Positions 51,875 to 61,676 are shown, numbered from the stretch's first letter. The stretch: 64,000 nt of DNA from an uncultured Clostridia bacterium (GCA_947625915.1 CANQPX010000004.1:31205-95204); one strand, 5' to 3'. Notes: generated by a model from the letters alone, not told the origin. Numbers and translations: made by a program.

Positions 51875-54241
51875 TTATTCAATATTTGCCGTATCGGACG
51901 CTTTGATCGTATTCATGTAAATTGCAGTCAGAAACGTACTGATAACGACTGTTGCAGTAATGATAAGCGGGTAAATTACAAACTGTTCAAGTACGTTAAA
52001 TTGATATTCGATACCTGCCGTTGCACCCATAGAAGAAAAAATCGGGTCAATGAGCAGCTTTAGCAGCGGCACACATGATACGGCAGCAATTATTTGCGCT
52101 AAAATTACCGAAATTAAAAATCTTCCCGTGTGCTGTGCCATAATTGCACCGCTTTTAAATCCAATAGCTTTCATTAGGGCAATCTCGGCTTTTTCTTTTG
52201 ATATAAACGAACGCTCCATTAAAACTGCGATCAAAATAATTACAATTAAAGAGATGGCAAGCACAAAATCCCTCACGCTTTTAATTGTGTCGGAAACGCC
52301 TGTTATAGCATTGATAAATCCGCGTGTATCGTGGATATTTTTGTTGTCAAAAATATCTTTTAATTTTTCTATACGTTCGGAAATTATCTTTTCATCAGGA
52401 TCGTCATCAAAGTTGATCTGATACCCGACAGCACCCGTCATCAATTCATTGGGAATTTCAAATTCCTCACAGAGTCTGCCCACATTTCCCGTCTGCATGA
52501 CACTTTGAAAAAGCGCTGTAACAATAAATTTTTTATCTTCTCCGTCAATATTTATTATCAATGTATCACCGATATTTACATTCATTTTTTCAGCCAGCAT
52601 TTCACTGAGTGCGATTTCGTTTTCATATTTCGGCGCAGCGCCTTTTGTGTATGTGTAATCCGTTGATCTGGTGTCTTTGCACCACACAAAATTCGTCTTG
52701 TATTTCACGTCGTTTGCCGTAACGGACAAGTTATAATATTCCTCGATGTAAACAGATGCGGGCATATTATTTTCTGCAAGAATATCGGAAATTTCTTGTT
52801 TTGTTTCATTAATATTTTTTGCACCCGATATAGCGTCTGTAATTCTTTTTGAATCTAAAAAATAAACATCGCTTTTTGTTACTCCAAGCAATTTCAGCAT
52901 TTTTTCACTTCTGAGCGTATTTGCTGTAACAGACAACACCATAACAAAAACCGTGCATATCGCAAAAATAAATGTTATAATACTAAATTGCTTCGGCTGA
53001 CTTATAACGTCGTTTAACGCAAGAAATGCGGTGCTTTTCAGTCTTGTTTTGCCAAGATGCAGAATACTTTTCTTGCGGAAACGTTCACCTGTCTGACCGC
53101 TGCGAACTGCATCGATCGGAGAAAGTTTTTTGATCTTCCCCGTACAATTCCAACTGAAAAACAGTATTATGACGACTACTGCTATACAACATAAAATGCC
53201 AATAACAGCGGTATTTTGATTTTCCAGAACCATATTTTCGCTGACGCTTTTTATCAGCATTTTTCCGAACGGAATGTTCAGAAAATAACCGATCACTGAA
53301 CCCGCAAGAGCGATAAAGAAATATTTTGCAAGATACAATATGCGTATAGAATTATTTTTCAGTCCAATTGCTTTCATTACACCTATTTCGCGAAATTCCT
53401 CCGCGATCGTAAAACCTATAGTGAAGCGAAGTACCGCAAATGACACGATAATAAGTCCGATACTTAAAATTAAAATGATCGTTGCAATGATCATATTCAT
53501 GAAATAAGTCAGCTTGACAGTATCGTTATCTATCATCAGATAAATATTTTCCGCATCGGAAATCTGAGATTGTAATGCGGATAAATTATCCGTTTCAATG
53601 TAGTAGACACTACCCGAAGTATACTGTTTTACTTGATCGTCATTTGCAATTTTTTTGTAGTCTTCCTCGCTGATAAGCATTCTCGGATTGCCCATCATTT
53701 CAGAACCAAACAGAGCGTCTTTCAGCGTACCGGCAAATTCAAATTCCATGTTGATCTCGCCGATCTTCAGCGTGAATTTATCACCGATCTGCAAATCAGA
53801 TCGTTTGGGGACTGCTCCCGTAATGTACATTTTTCCGGGTTCAACATTTTTGACGACATTATTATTCTCATCAAAAAAATTGAAATCCGAACCGCTTAGC
53901 GACTGCACCATTGAAATCTGCGAGTATTCCATGAGTTTTTTGCCGCCGCGTTTGAAATTCTCCTCTGATGTAAAAAATACATCATCTTTCCGGTATGACT
54001 TCGCATTTTCGCTGTTTTTGAGCAGATCTTCAACAGTGTCCTCGCCATTGATTTTGTGCGACAAAATGTAGTAATCCGCCATTCCTGCCTCTTCAAAGTA
54101 ATGGTCAAGTCCTTTCTCCACAACCATGATATTGTTCACGCCGCTTGCCGTAAACATTGCCGACAGTATCACAAACAACAGCAGAATTATGTTCATGGTC
54201 TTTTTGCGTTTCAGATCTTTTCCGATAATTCTCAGGTACAT
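51875..54241 (-). CDS. FtsX-family ABC transporter permease
   Basis: 788 aa with two FtsX cores. A first helix (about 15-35), a large extracellular domain (about 40-250), helices around 255-370, a central helix near 430, a second extracellular domain (about 460-660) and helices in 665-785. The FtsX motif EEFREIGVMKAIGLKNNSI appears in the first half and KAEIALMKAIGFKSGAI in the second. First gene of the operon, preceded by AAAGGAGCG. Likely an envelope-stress or peptide-handling transporter. Confidence 0.9.
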   Translation of the reverse strand: MYLRIIGKDLKRKKTMNIILLLFVILSAMFTASGVNNIMVVEKGLDHYFEEAGMADYYILSHKINGEDTVEDLLKNSENAKSYRKDDVFFTSEENFKRGGKKLMEYSQISMVQSLSGSDFNFFDENNNVVKNVEPGKMYITGAVPKRSDLQIGDKFTLKIGEINMEFEFAGTLKDALFGSEMMGNPRMLISEEDYKKIANDDQVKQYTSGSVYYIETDNLSALQSQISDAENIYLMIDNDTVKLTYFMNMIIATIILILSIGLIIVSFAVLRFTIGFTIAEEFREIGVMKAIGLKNNSIRILYLAKYFFIALAGSVIGYFLNIPFGKMLIKSVSENMVLENQNTAVIGILCCIAVVVIILFFSWNCTGKIKKLSPIDAVRSGQTGERFRKKSILHLGKTRLKSTAFLALNDVISQPKQFSIITFIFAICTVFVMVLSVTANTLRSEKMLKLLGVTKSDVYFLDSKRITDAISGAKNINETKQEISDILAENNMPASVYIEEYYNLSVTANDVKYKTNFVWCKDTRSTDYTYTKGAAPKYENEIALSEMLAEKMNVNIGDTLIINIDGEDKKFIVTALFQSVMQTGNVGRLCEEFEIPNELMTGAVGYQINFDDDPDEKIISERIEKLKDIFDNKNIHDTRGFINAITGVSDTIKSVRDFVLAISLIVIILIAVLMERSFISKEKAEIALMKAIGFKSGAIMAQHTGRFLISVILAQIIAAVSCVPLLKLLIDPIFSSMGATAGIEYQFNVLEQFVIYPLIITATVVISTFLTAIYMNTIKASDTANIE

Positions 54242-54257
54242 TTTCTTACGCTCCTTT

Positions 54258-54271
54258 CAATAAATTTATTG
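54258..54271. promoter_or_regulatory. 14-bp palindrome before the FtsX-permease gene
   Basis: CAATAAATTTATTG is a perfect palindrome 17 bases before the permease start on the minus strand, overlapping a TACAAT -10-like sequence. It could be an operator; an AT-rich palindrome of this length can occur by chance. Confidence 0.3.
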
Positions 54272-54420
54272 TACCATGAAAATTATTAAGAAATCCTTAA
54301 ATTTGAAATTGAATTATCAGAAGTACATTTTTATTGATTTGTTTTAAATATGCCGCCTCAAGGGGGAAATATTCCGATTTATCTGGCAACACCCGACAAT
54401 ACGATCATATCATAAAAATG

Positions 54421-54539
54421 TTGATTTGTCAAATTAATTTTTTCAATGATGATCCCACAAAATCAGTCATTAACAAAACTTGACAAGTCGGTGTTTTTAT
54501 GATATAATCATACCATTGAGTTATTACTCGACAAATCAA
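54421..54539. promoter_or_regulatory. Inverted repeat arms flanking the NUDIX promoter
   Basis: TTGATTTGTC at 54421-54430 and GACAAATCAA at 54530-54539 are perfect inverted copies about 100 bp apart, with the promoter between them. They could support looping or reflect a small inserted piece. The rest of the 314-base gap (54242-54555) shows no ORF. Confidence 0.35.
54480..54508 (+). promoter_or_regulatory. Consensus promoter of the NUDIX/DUF402-HAD pair
   Basis: TTGACA, 17 bases, TATAAT, 47 bases before the NUDIX start. Perfect consensus. Confidence 0.88.
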
Positions 54540-54555
54540 AATTCGGAGGTTTTTT

Positions 54556-55029
54556 ATGAATAAAGATTGGATATTTACTGATGATAAATATACTTGTGAA
54601 CTTAGAACAGCCGGCGTTTTGATCAAAGATAATATGATCTTAGTGCAAAGAGATAAAGACGGAAATGAATATGCTTTGCCGGGCGGTCATATAAAAATAG
54701 GAGAAACATTGGAAGATGGTTTGGTTCGTGAAATGAGGGAAGAAATGGGAGTCGGAATACGATGCGATCGTCTGTTGTGGAGCGAAGAATGTTTTTGGGA
54801 ATGGGACGGCAAGCAAGTGCATACTATCGCTTTTTATTATCGGATCGAGCTTTGCGATGAATTTGATATTCCTGAAAACGGCGGGTTTGTTTCACAGAAA
54901 GATAATTGCAATGTAGTTCTCGGTTGGCTGCATATCGACGAACTGCAAAAGATAACCATATATCCTGCATTTTTGAAAGAAGAAATATATCATCTGAATG
55001 ATCCCATAAAGCATTTTATTTCAAAATGA
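54556..55029 (+). CDS. NUDIX hydrolase
   Basis: 157 aa. The Nudix box is intact: GGHIKIGETLEDGLVREM followed by REEMGV, with catalytic Glu residues. It cleaves a nucleoside diphosphate linked to another group; the specific substrate is unclear. A GGAGG site precedes the ATG. The DUF402-HAD gene follows 25 bases later, so the two may act on the same nucleotide or capped end. Confidence 0.9.
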   Translation: MNKDWIFTDDKYTCELRTAGVLIKDNMILVQRDKDGNEYALPGGHIKIGETLEDGLVREMREEMGVGIRCDRLLWSEECFWEWDGKQVHTIAFYYRIELCDEFDIPENGGFVSQKDNCNVVLGWLHIDELQKITIYPAFLKEEIYHLNDPIKHFISK

Positions 55030-55054
55030 TAATAAAATTGGAGTGGTGGATTTT

Positions 55055-56035
55055 ATGGTCAAAAAAAGATTGACAAGAGATTTATGGGGATTTCAATATT
55101 TTCCTTATTATCAAATGCGTATTGACCGCGATAAATTTCATGGTTGGGCAGCTTTGAACGAATTAACAGACGGAGATCATCAGTATTGGGATTTTAAAAA
55201 GGCAGGAAAGACTCCGGTTGCGGGAAAAGGAATGTGTTGGCTCACCTTGATCCCCGACGGGAAAAAACATTCTGTTACTGCAATGTTTACGGAAAACGGA
55301 GAAATATCCGCATGGTATATTGATGTGATCTATTCATTATTGACAGATGAGGACGGAGTTCTGGCTTTTATGGATCAATACCTTGATGTTCTCCTTACAA
55401 CAAAAGGCGATGTATTGATAGATGACAGGGAAGAATTAGACGAAGCATACCGTTCCGGAGAATTTACTGAAGATGAATATAAAGCCGCGCTTAAAGAAGG
55501 AGATTTGATAATTGACGAATGGGGTAAAGATATTCATAAGTCCGAACTGATATGCAAAGAGATATTAAAATATGCAAGAGAGCAGGCACACGCTCACCCG
55601 CTGACTGTATTTCTTGATATTGACGGCGTATTGAATGTTTTTCAGCCCGATAATGAAGTGCAAACTTTACTGCCATCAGCAGGAAATAATATTTGTGATC
55701 TGATATATAGAATGAAAGCAAATTTAGTAATTATATCCGATCATCGGTCAGGCGGAGCAACTTATGATATGGTATCGGATTTTTTCAAGCAAAACCGGAT
55801 AGATTTTGACATCACTCCATGTGGAGATGAATATCAAAGCAGAACAGAAGAAATAAACGCTTATTTGCATATGCACCCGAATATTGAAAGATATGTTATT
55901 TTGGACGATTGTTTTCAGGATAACTATAATGGCGATAAAAAATTGCAGGAACATCTTGTATTTGTTGATGCTTTAAAAGGTTTACAAAAACAAGATATTA
56001 TAAAAGCCTGTGATATCCTGAACCGTCAAATTTAA
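55055..56035 (+). CDS. DUF402-HAD fusion protein
   Basis: 326 aa from the ATG at 55055; the track GTG at 55043 adds four residues. Residues about 1-160 match the DUF402/YgaC-FomD nucleotide phosphatase pattern: WYIDVIYSLL, DQYLDVLLTTKGDVLIDD, EELDEAYRSGEFTEDEY. Residues about 180-326 are a HAD phosphatase with FLDIDGVLNVF and a late acidic YVILDDC, similar to HAD domains attached to RNA-repair proteins. Two phosphatase domains in one chain beside a NUDIX enzyme suggest nucleotide or RNA-end processing. Exact reaction unknown. Confidence 0.82.
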   Translation: MVKKRLTRDLWGFQYFPYYQMRIDRDKFHGWAALNELTDGDHQYWDFKKAGKTPVAGKGMCWLTLIPDGKKHSVTAMFTENGEISAWYIDVIYSLLTDEDGVLAFMDQYLDVLLTTKGDVLIDDREELDEAYRSGEFTEDEYKAALKEGDLIIDEWGKDIHKSELICKEILKYAREQAHAHPLTVFLDIDGVLNVFQPDNEVQTLLPSAGNNICDLIYRMKANLVIISDHRSGGATYDMVSDFFKQNRIDFDITPCGDEYQSRTEEINAYLHMHPNIERYVILDDCFQDNYNGDKKLQEHLVFVDALKGLQKQDIIKACDILNRQI

Positions 56036-56383
56036 TATTGCAAATTATTTTTTAATGTAAAGCCGTCACATCTAAAATACAAGGTGTGACGGTTTAGTAT
56101 TTTGCCGGGTTTTCTTATGGCAAAGGGAAATAAGTTACGATATTTAGTCGAATGATCAGTATGATCGGTACGCATTTTGCGTAAACAGATCAGGCAGAAA
56201 AACAATTGCAGTATGATATAATTAAAACATACAAAAAACTTATAAAAAACACATAAAAAACATATGCATATGATATTATCAATATAGAAAAAGAGAGAAA
56301 TAAAAAATTCTTGTTGAATAGCTTTTTTTATTTTCTTTTAAATGTGAGCATTATACGATATAGAAATAAGGAGATGTGTTGAT
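56036..56383. other. Intergenic region with terminator and AT-rich leader
   Basis: It contains the terminator described separately, then about 290 bases of very AT-rich DNA with TATAAT-like hexamers (for example near 56215) and short A-tract repeats (CATAAAAAACA-like) before the export operon. No clear -35/-10 pair or ORF was identified. Confidence 0.4.
56061..56102 (+). terminator. Terminator of the NUDIX/DUF402-HAD pair
   Basis: AGCCGTCACA pairs with TGTGACGGTT (one G-T), followed by TAGTATTTT. Moderate T-content. Confidence 0.65.
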
Positions 56384-56917
56384 ATGTCAAAAATCAAAAA
56401 GATCGTTATAGCAATAGCTGCATTGATATTTCTTGCTTTTGTTATCATTTGCGGAGCATGGCTTGTGCATTACAACGTAAATATCAAGCCTATGCTTTCC
56501 AATGAAAAACTCGTATATCAAGGTAATGAAGGGCAATGGGAGACCTATAGCTATGGCGATGGTAATGCATTATACTCCGTTTCAGCACCGTCGTTTCTCA
56601 AATTTTCAGGCAATCTTAGCGTTATAACTTCAATAAACTACAACGAAAATTGGGAACCTATCAATAATTATATCATTGGGTTTTGTTATTCGCCAAGGCT
56701 TTTTTCAAATCAAATCAATAAGTATTGGTTTACGGTATATGATTATTCAGCTGCGGAAGATCCGGGTGTTCCGCCCGCTGCATACGATATTTATACAACT
56801 GCTTCCTTTGAACTTGTAGATGAAAGCGAACCGGGAAAATTTGAAGAATACTACGAACCGCTGAAAGAATTTTATGATGAAGTAAAGAATTTCTTTGGAG
56901 AGGACACATTCAAATGA
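56384..56917 (+). CDS. Membrane-anchored protein of the export operon, unknown function
   Basis: 177 aa. A basic start (MSKIKKI) and one membrane helix (about 7-28) are followed by an extracellular domain of about 145 residues with an acidic C-terminus. No lipobox. AAGGAG precedes the ATG. Its stop overlaps the permease start (ATGA), so it is coupled to the export system and could be an immunity or accessory protein. It does not look like a lactococcin-972-type peptide, which is much shorter. Confidence 0.75.
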   Translation: MSKIKKIVIAIAALIFLAFVIICGAWLVHYNVNIKPMLSNEKLVYQGNEGQWETYSYGDGNALYSVSAPSFLKFSGNLSVITSINYNENWEPINNYIIGFCYSPRLFSNQINKYWFTVYDYSAAEDPGVPPAAYDIYTTASFELVDESEPGKFEEYYEPLKEFYDEVKNFFGEDTFK

Positions 56918-58854
56918 AAGCAGTAAAATTTGTTGTTTCTTCGGTCATAATTATCGTTTTGCTTTTTCTGATCGGAGAACTCAGGTATCTTGAAATTGTG
57001 TATTCAATAAATAATAAATTTCCTAAAGCGGAATTTACGGAAAAAATAGTGAATACAAATTCAACTGTTGCAGACTCTGCTGAAGAGATCTTCAACAGGT
57101 CAGGCTGTGAAATTTTTTTCATAAAATATGAATATCCGTCCATGCTTGAAACAAATGCGGTCATCATGTGCAGAGAAGAGATCATGCCGAGCCTGAAAAA
57201 TAATTTTCCGATCGCATCGGATACTTACAAAAGTTTTCTTGCGGGCAGGATAAATATTTTATTTGAAACAATTCCCGAAGAACATGAAATAAGCGGCATC
57301 GATTATGTGTATTTTTTCGGCAGTAACGAAAACATCAAGAATGTTTTCGATCAACTTAAAACTGAACTTGGAGGGGGCAATTTTTATGAGAGCAGTTATG
57401 ATGGCAGATACAAAATTATTGAGATAGCTGCAATTGCTTTGAGTATGGGAATAATTACATTGCTTTCGGCGTGGGATCTTGAATATAGGAGAAAATATTT
57501 TGCTTTAAAGATCATTTACGGGGAAGACCCGAAAAAATTATTCATTAAAGAATTATTTGCAAATGTTTGTTTCTTTTTTATTGCCATTTTTGCAGGTGGC
57601 GCCTTTGTTTCAATGTTTGATGATATATTGAAAAATATGGATGCAATAATTTTGGTATTTGCATTATCCGTTGTTGTAACAATGATCGTTTATTCAAAAA
57701 TATTGCATTTAGATATTGTTGATACAATAAAGGGAAGAAATAATTTTCAAAGGATAAACAAACTTTCTTATGTGTTAAAGCTCATTACATTAGCACTTGC
57801 AGCAGTTTCAGGAGCAGCAGTGGGCAAATTGTTTCTCGAACTTGCCGATACAGCCGCTGCGGACAGGTTCTTTTCACAAATACAAAACGGATATTTCTGC
57901 GATTTTCAGACTGATTTTGATCTATCAAATATAAACGTTTCAAGAGAATATTACGGAAGTGTCAATGAAAAAATATACAGAGAATATTATGACCGTATGT
58001 CACCATTTTTATTGTCACAAACAAACTGGTATAATGACACGGAAATTATTTATGCAAATTCAAATACAAAAGAATATCTTCTTACAATTTTTGACGATGA
58101 TAATTTTAAACTCGATACCGATATTATAATTTTTATTCCCGAAAAGCTTCGGAATACCAATGCTGAAAATACGGCATTAAAGTGTTATGAACAAGTGGAA
58201 CATGACGAAAAATACACATATACTGCGGTTTATATCGGTGACGAATATAATATTATTTCCATTGATTCGGATCTCGGCAGGTATTACAAAGTTTTAAAAG
58301 ATCCTATAATAATATTCAATTCCATTCAGGCAAACAGATCGGATACGGTTATTGAGAACACAAATCGATACGGGCTTTACAGGGACATTATTTACAAGAA
58401 TGTAAATGAATATATCGGCAAAATAACTGCGGAAAATGACGGACTAAACCCTATTGTTACTTCTTGCGAAAATTTTATCGGACAGACTTCAAGACAATTT
58501 TATCTTATCTTTTTCTTTTCAGCAGTTGTGTTTGTTATGTTATTGTGCTTTTTATTGTTTATTTCAATACTTATGATCAAAAATGAAATTTCGGCTAATG
58601 CAAAGGAATATATGATCAAAAAACTTCATGGTCACACTAATATGGAACTCTTTAAGGATCTTGTATTTTCCCTTATTATAGGGGATCTTGCGGTTATTTT
58701 TGTATGCTCATTGGCAGGGCATGATCTTTTAGAAATTATTGCTGCTGTGGGAGCAATAATTATTGCGGCAGATTTCATCGTTGTTTTAATTGCATCAAAA
58801 AAATTTGAAAAAGCAAACACAGCAAGTGTCATAAAGGATGGAATATATGGTTAG
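56914..58854 (+). CDS. Bacteriocin-associated ABC membrane protein (DUF1430-like)
   Basis: 646 aa, seven or eight membrane spans: one at the N-terminus, a group at about 168-300 and a group at about 528-640, separated by two extracellular domains. The layout and pairing with a 203-aa ATPase recall the TIGR01654/TIGR03608 lactococcin-972 systems. Weak FtsX-like cues such as RRKYFALKIIYGEDPKKLF and KEYMIKKLHGHTNMELF are visible. It likely exports or confers immunity to a peptide, but no obvious peptide gene is seen next to it. Confidence 0.75.
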   Translation: MKAVKFVVSSVIIIVLLFLIGELRYLEIVYSINNKFPKAEFTEKIVNTNSTVADSAEEIFNRSGCEIFFIKYEYPSMLETNAVIMCREEIMPSLKNNFPIASDTYKSFLAGRINILFETIPEEHEISGIDYVYFFGSNENIKNVFDQLKTELGGGNFYESSYDGRYKIIEIAAIALSMGIITLLSAWDLEYRRKYFALKIIYGEDPKKLFIKELFANVCFFFIAIFAGGAFVSMFDDILKNMDAIILVFALSVVVTMIVYSKILHLDIVDTIKGRNNFQRINKLSYVLKLITLALAAVSGAAVGKLFLELADTAAADRFFSQIQNGYFCDFQTDFDLSNINVSREYYGSVNEKIYREYYDRMSPFLLSQTNWYNDTEIIYANSNTKEYLLTIFDDDNFKLDTDIIIFIPEKLRNTNAENTALKCYEQVEHDEKYTYTAVYIGDEYNIISIDSDLGRYYKVLKDPIIIFNSIQANRSDTVIENTNRYGLYRDIIYKNVNEYIGKITAENDGLNPIVTSCENFIGQTSRQFYLIFFFSAVVFVMLLCFLLFISILMIKNEISANAKEYMIKKLHGHTNMELFKDLVFSLIIGDLAVIFVCSLAGHDLLEIIAAVGAIIIAADFIVVLIASKKFEKANTASVIKDGIYG

Positions 58855-59458
58855 AATAGAAAAATTATGCAAAAAATACGGCGATCATGTTATTTTCAAT
58901 AACTTTGATATGATCGTAAATGACGGCGAATTTGTTGCTGTAACAGGTAACAGCGGCTGCGGCAAAACAACTCTTTTGAATATGATAGGCGCGGTGGAGC
59001 CTTTTGACAGCGGAAGTATAATTGCAGATGAATATGATCTGTCGAATAAGAAAATGCATTTGGATTATTACAGAAAATATGTAGGATATCTTTTTCAGAA
59101 TTTTGCGCTTATTGAAAATAAGACGGTCAAGGAAAATCTTGAAATTGTGAAAAAAGAATACAGAAATAATTTTTCATTTGATGATGTGCTTGAAAAAGTA
59201 GGGATCCCTGATAAAATAAACGAGAAAATTTACAAATTATCGGGCGGCGAACAGCAAAGAGTTGCACTGGCAAGGTTGATGATAAAAAAATGCAGACTCG
59301 TTCTTGCAGATGAACCCACAGGTTCTCTTGATACACATAACAGAGATGAAGTATTTGATATTCTTAAAGAAATAAATTCCTATCTGTCCGCAACAGTCAT
59401 TATCGTTACCCATGATGCTGAACTTGCAGGCAAATGTCAACGACAGATCGTATTGTGA
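58847..59458 (+). CDS. ABC transporter ATPase of the export operon
   Basis: 203 aa from the ATG at 58847; an in-frame ATG three codons earlier is possible. Walker A GNSGCGKTT, signature LSGGEQQRVALAR, Walker B RLVLADEP and switch VTHDAELA. The short length matches ATPases of lactococcin-972-type exporters. The start overlaps the permease stop. Confidence 0.9.
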   Translation: MVRIEKLCKKYGDHVIFNNFDMIVNDGEFVAVTGNSGCGKTTLLNMIGAVEPFDSGSIIADEYDLSNKKMHLDYYRKYVGYLFQNFALIENKTVKENLEIVKKEYRNNFSFDDVLEKVGIPDKINEKIYKLSGGEQQRVALARLMIKKCRLVLADEPTGSLDTHNRDEVFDILKEINSYLSATVIIVTHDAELAGKCQRQIVL

Positions 59459-59466
59459 GGGCTAAT

Positions 59467-61572
59467 ATGAAAAAATACAAAAAAATAATTATTCTGCCAA
59501 TTTTATGCGCAATATTTATTGGCAGCTGCAAACAAAGCGAAACATCAGTTATACCGAATAGTGATAACAATAATGCAATTTACGCTTGTACCATTGATTC
59601 TGACAGCATTTTCACTGATGGCAGAGCATCACAGCTTTGCAGTGATGGGAATGGTTCGTTTTATGCTGTTTGGACCGGTGAACAAAATCAAAATTATTTT
59701 GTAAAAATAGTCGATAATAAAACAGAGATAATTTGTGATTTGTCCAAAGACTATGATGCAGCAGGCATTTGCTCCCTTAATGTTACGGACAGCGGCAGCG
59801 TTGCTATGCTTTTTTATGACAACGATATGAATTATTATTTTTTATTATCTGATCCCGAATTTAAAAATTATGAAAAATATTACATAGAAAATAGTGAGTT
59901 TAGCGGTAATTATAATGTCAGATGCGAATATTTTCATGGGAAATTTTTTATTTACAATGATTTTCACATCTATGCATATACGATTGATGATATTCCGAAA
60001 TTTTGCGGTCAGATCGAAACGGAATGGAGCATTGACAAGCTGATTTGCGGTTCGGATAATTGTTTATATGCTATGATCCGTAATGAGCCTGTGAGTATAG
60101 ACATTGATGAAATAAAGCTTGGCGATCCAATCAAATTATCGTCGGATATTATTTGCCATAATTTTGTAACCGGTCACGGTGAATACATGATCTATGCCGC
60201 CGATAATAAAAATATTTACGGAATAAAAACGAATGGGGAATTATGTATTATTGCGGATCTGTCAGAGTGGGGATATTCCGGTGAAATATTTTATAATGCA
60301 GTGACCGATGATGACGGTTCGATCTCCTTTTTTGAAAATGAAGATAATGAAATATTTTTTTCACACCTTGATCTTGTTCCTATAAATGAATATGAGCAAA
60401 GAGTAAAAATTACAGTTACTGCAATAAGTAATGCTGAAAATACATTTGAAAATGCCGTCCGTGCGTTCAACAAAAAAAGCAAGGAATTTTATGTGGAATT
60501 TGATTACATTGACCAAAATGAACAGTATGACCTTATTGATCAATTGGATAAAAAAATAATAAGCGGCGAGGCACTTGGAGATATTCTGATAATTCCTGAT
60601 GGTGTAAAAAATGCATACACATCGGGACTTTTTGAGGATCTGTACAAATATATCGACGATGATAATACATTGAGCCGTGATGATCTTTTCGCCCCCGTTC
60701 TTTCTGCCATGGAAACTAACGGTCATCTTTACGGTATATTTGCAAACTTTTATATTGATACCTATGCTGCAAATACTGAATTTTATGAGAAATATCAGAC
60801 CTTTGATATTACAGAAATTATCAATGATAAAATTCAAAATGATCTTTTTGTAAGTTCTGTGTCAACTCAGACTGATTTTATAAGATCACTTGTTAAAATC
60901 AATTTTGATAGTTTTGTAAATTACGATAAAATGCAATGTGATTTTGACAATGAAAAAATGCGGCTGCTGCTTGATTTTTCGCGCAGCGTTAATATTTCGG
61001 CTGATGATACGGAAGAAAATCTTTTTACCGTTCAACCGCTCACAATAAAAAGTGTTTACGATATGACGGCAGCAGAGGATATGTACGGTCTTTATCCTGT
61101 GGGAATGCCGCGTATTAATGGCGACACACTTAATATTATCGGCGGAGATCCGATATATCTGAATTCTGCTTCGGAAAATAAATCTGCCGCTTGGGATCTT
61201 ATAAAATTTTACTTAAATTACGATCAATATTATCCGAAACCTCTTGCGTCAATAGGGATCCCTGTTATAAAAAAACTTTTTTACGATAATATGGAAAAGC
61301 ATATGGATAATAACAAGCGCATTAAAGAAAATGACGGTATTAATGCGGTCGAATATTATTTTGATGGCAAGCCTGTAAAACTTGTTGAACAGGAAGATTA
61401 TGACGCACTGATAAAGTTGATAGAAAACTCAAATAATTTCCCTTGTGACGATGATATTCTGGATATTGTGTCGGAGGAAGCGGATATGTATTTTGCGGGA
61501 AATTCCACGGAAGATGACACCATTGAAAAGATACAAGGCAGAGCAAATATTTGTTTCACTGAAAAGAATTAA
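59467..61572 (+). CDS. Lipoprotein: N-terminal beta-rich region plus solute-binding domain
   Basis: 701 aa from the ATG at 59467 (GAGGG upstream). Signal peptide with lipobox IFIGSC. Residues about 30-300 are beta-rich with repeated FY/DG strands (for example GNGSFYAVW, GSVAMLFYD, NCLYAMIR), suggesting a propeller. Residues about 310-700 resemble a family 1 solute-binding protein (ENAVRAFNKKSKEFYVEFDY, NAYTSGLFEDLYKYID, LYGIFANFY, SAAWDLIKFYL). It closes the operon, 8 bases after the ATPase stop. It may capture the substrate or sense it for the exporter. Confidence 0.78.
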   Translation: MKKYKKIIILPILCAIFIGSCKQSETSVIPNSDNNNAIYACTIDSDSIFTDGRASQLCSDGNGSFYAVWTGEQNQNYFVKIVDNKTEIICDLSKDYDAAGICSLNVTDSGSVAMLFYDNDMNYYFLLSDPEFKNYEKYYIENSEFSGNYNVRCEYFHGKFFIYNDFHIYAYTIDDIPKFCGQIETEWSIDKLICGSDNCLYAMIRNEPVSIDIDEIKLGDPIKLSSDIICHNFVTGHGEYMIYAADNKNIYGIKTNGELCIIADLSEWGYSGEIFYNAVTDDDGSISFFENEDNEIFFSHLDLVPINEYEQRVKITVTAISNAENTFENAVRAFNKKSKEFYVEFDYIDQNEQYDLIDQLDKKIISGEALGDILIIPDGVKNAYTSGLFEDLYKYIDDDNTLSRDDLFAPVLSAMETNGHLYGIFANFYIDTYAANTEFYEKYQTFDITEIINDKIQNDLFVSSVSTQTDFIRSLVKINFDSFVNYDKMQCDFDNEKMRLLLDFSRSVNISADDTEENLFTVQPLTIKSVYDMTAAEDMYGLYPVGMPRINGDTLNIIGGDPIYLNSASENKSAAWDLIKFYLNYDQYYPKPLASIGIPVIKKLFYDNMEKHMDNNKRIKENDGINAVEYYFDGKPVKLVEQEDYDALIKLIENSNNFPCDDDILDIVSEEADMYFAGNSTEDDTIEKIQGRANICFTEKN

Positions 61573-61643
61573 GTGCAAACAAATAGTTTTTTGGAATAGA
61601 GAATACAATTTTTAACATAATATGGAATTGAAATATTAAATTT

Positions 61644-61676
61644 AAATGAACGGGCGTTAATGGTTCGTTCATTTTT
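61644..61676 (+). terminator. Terminator of the export operon
   Basis: AAATGAACG pairs with CGTTCATTT, then TT and GGTATTTT. Nine perfect pairs. Confidence 0.65.
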
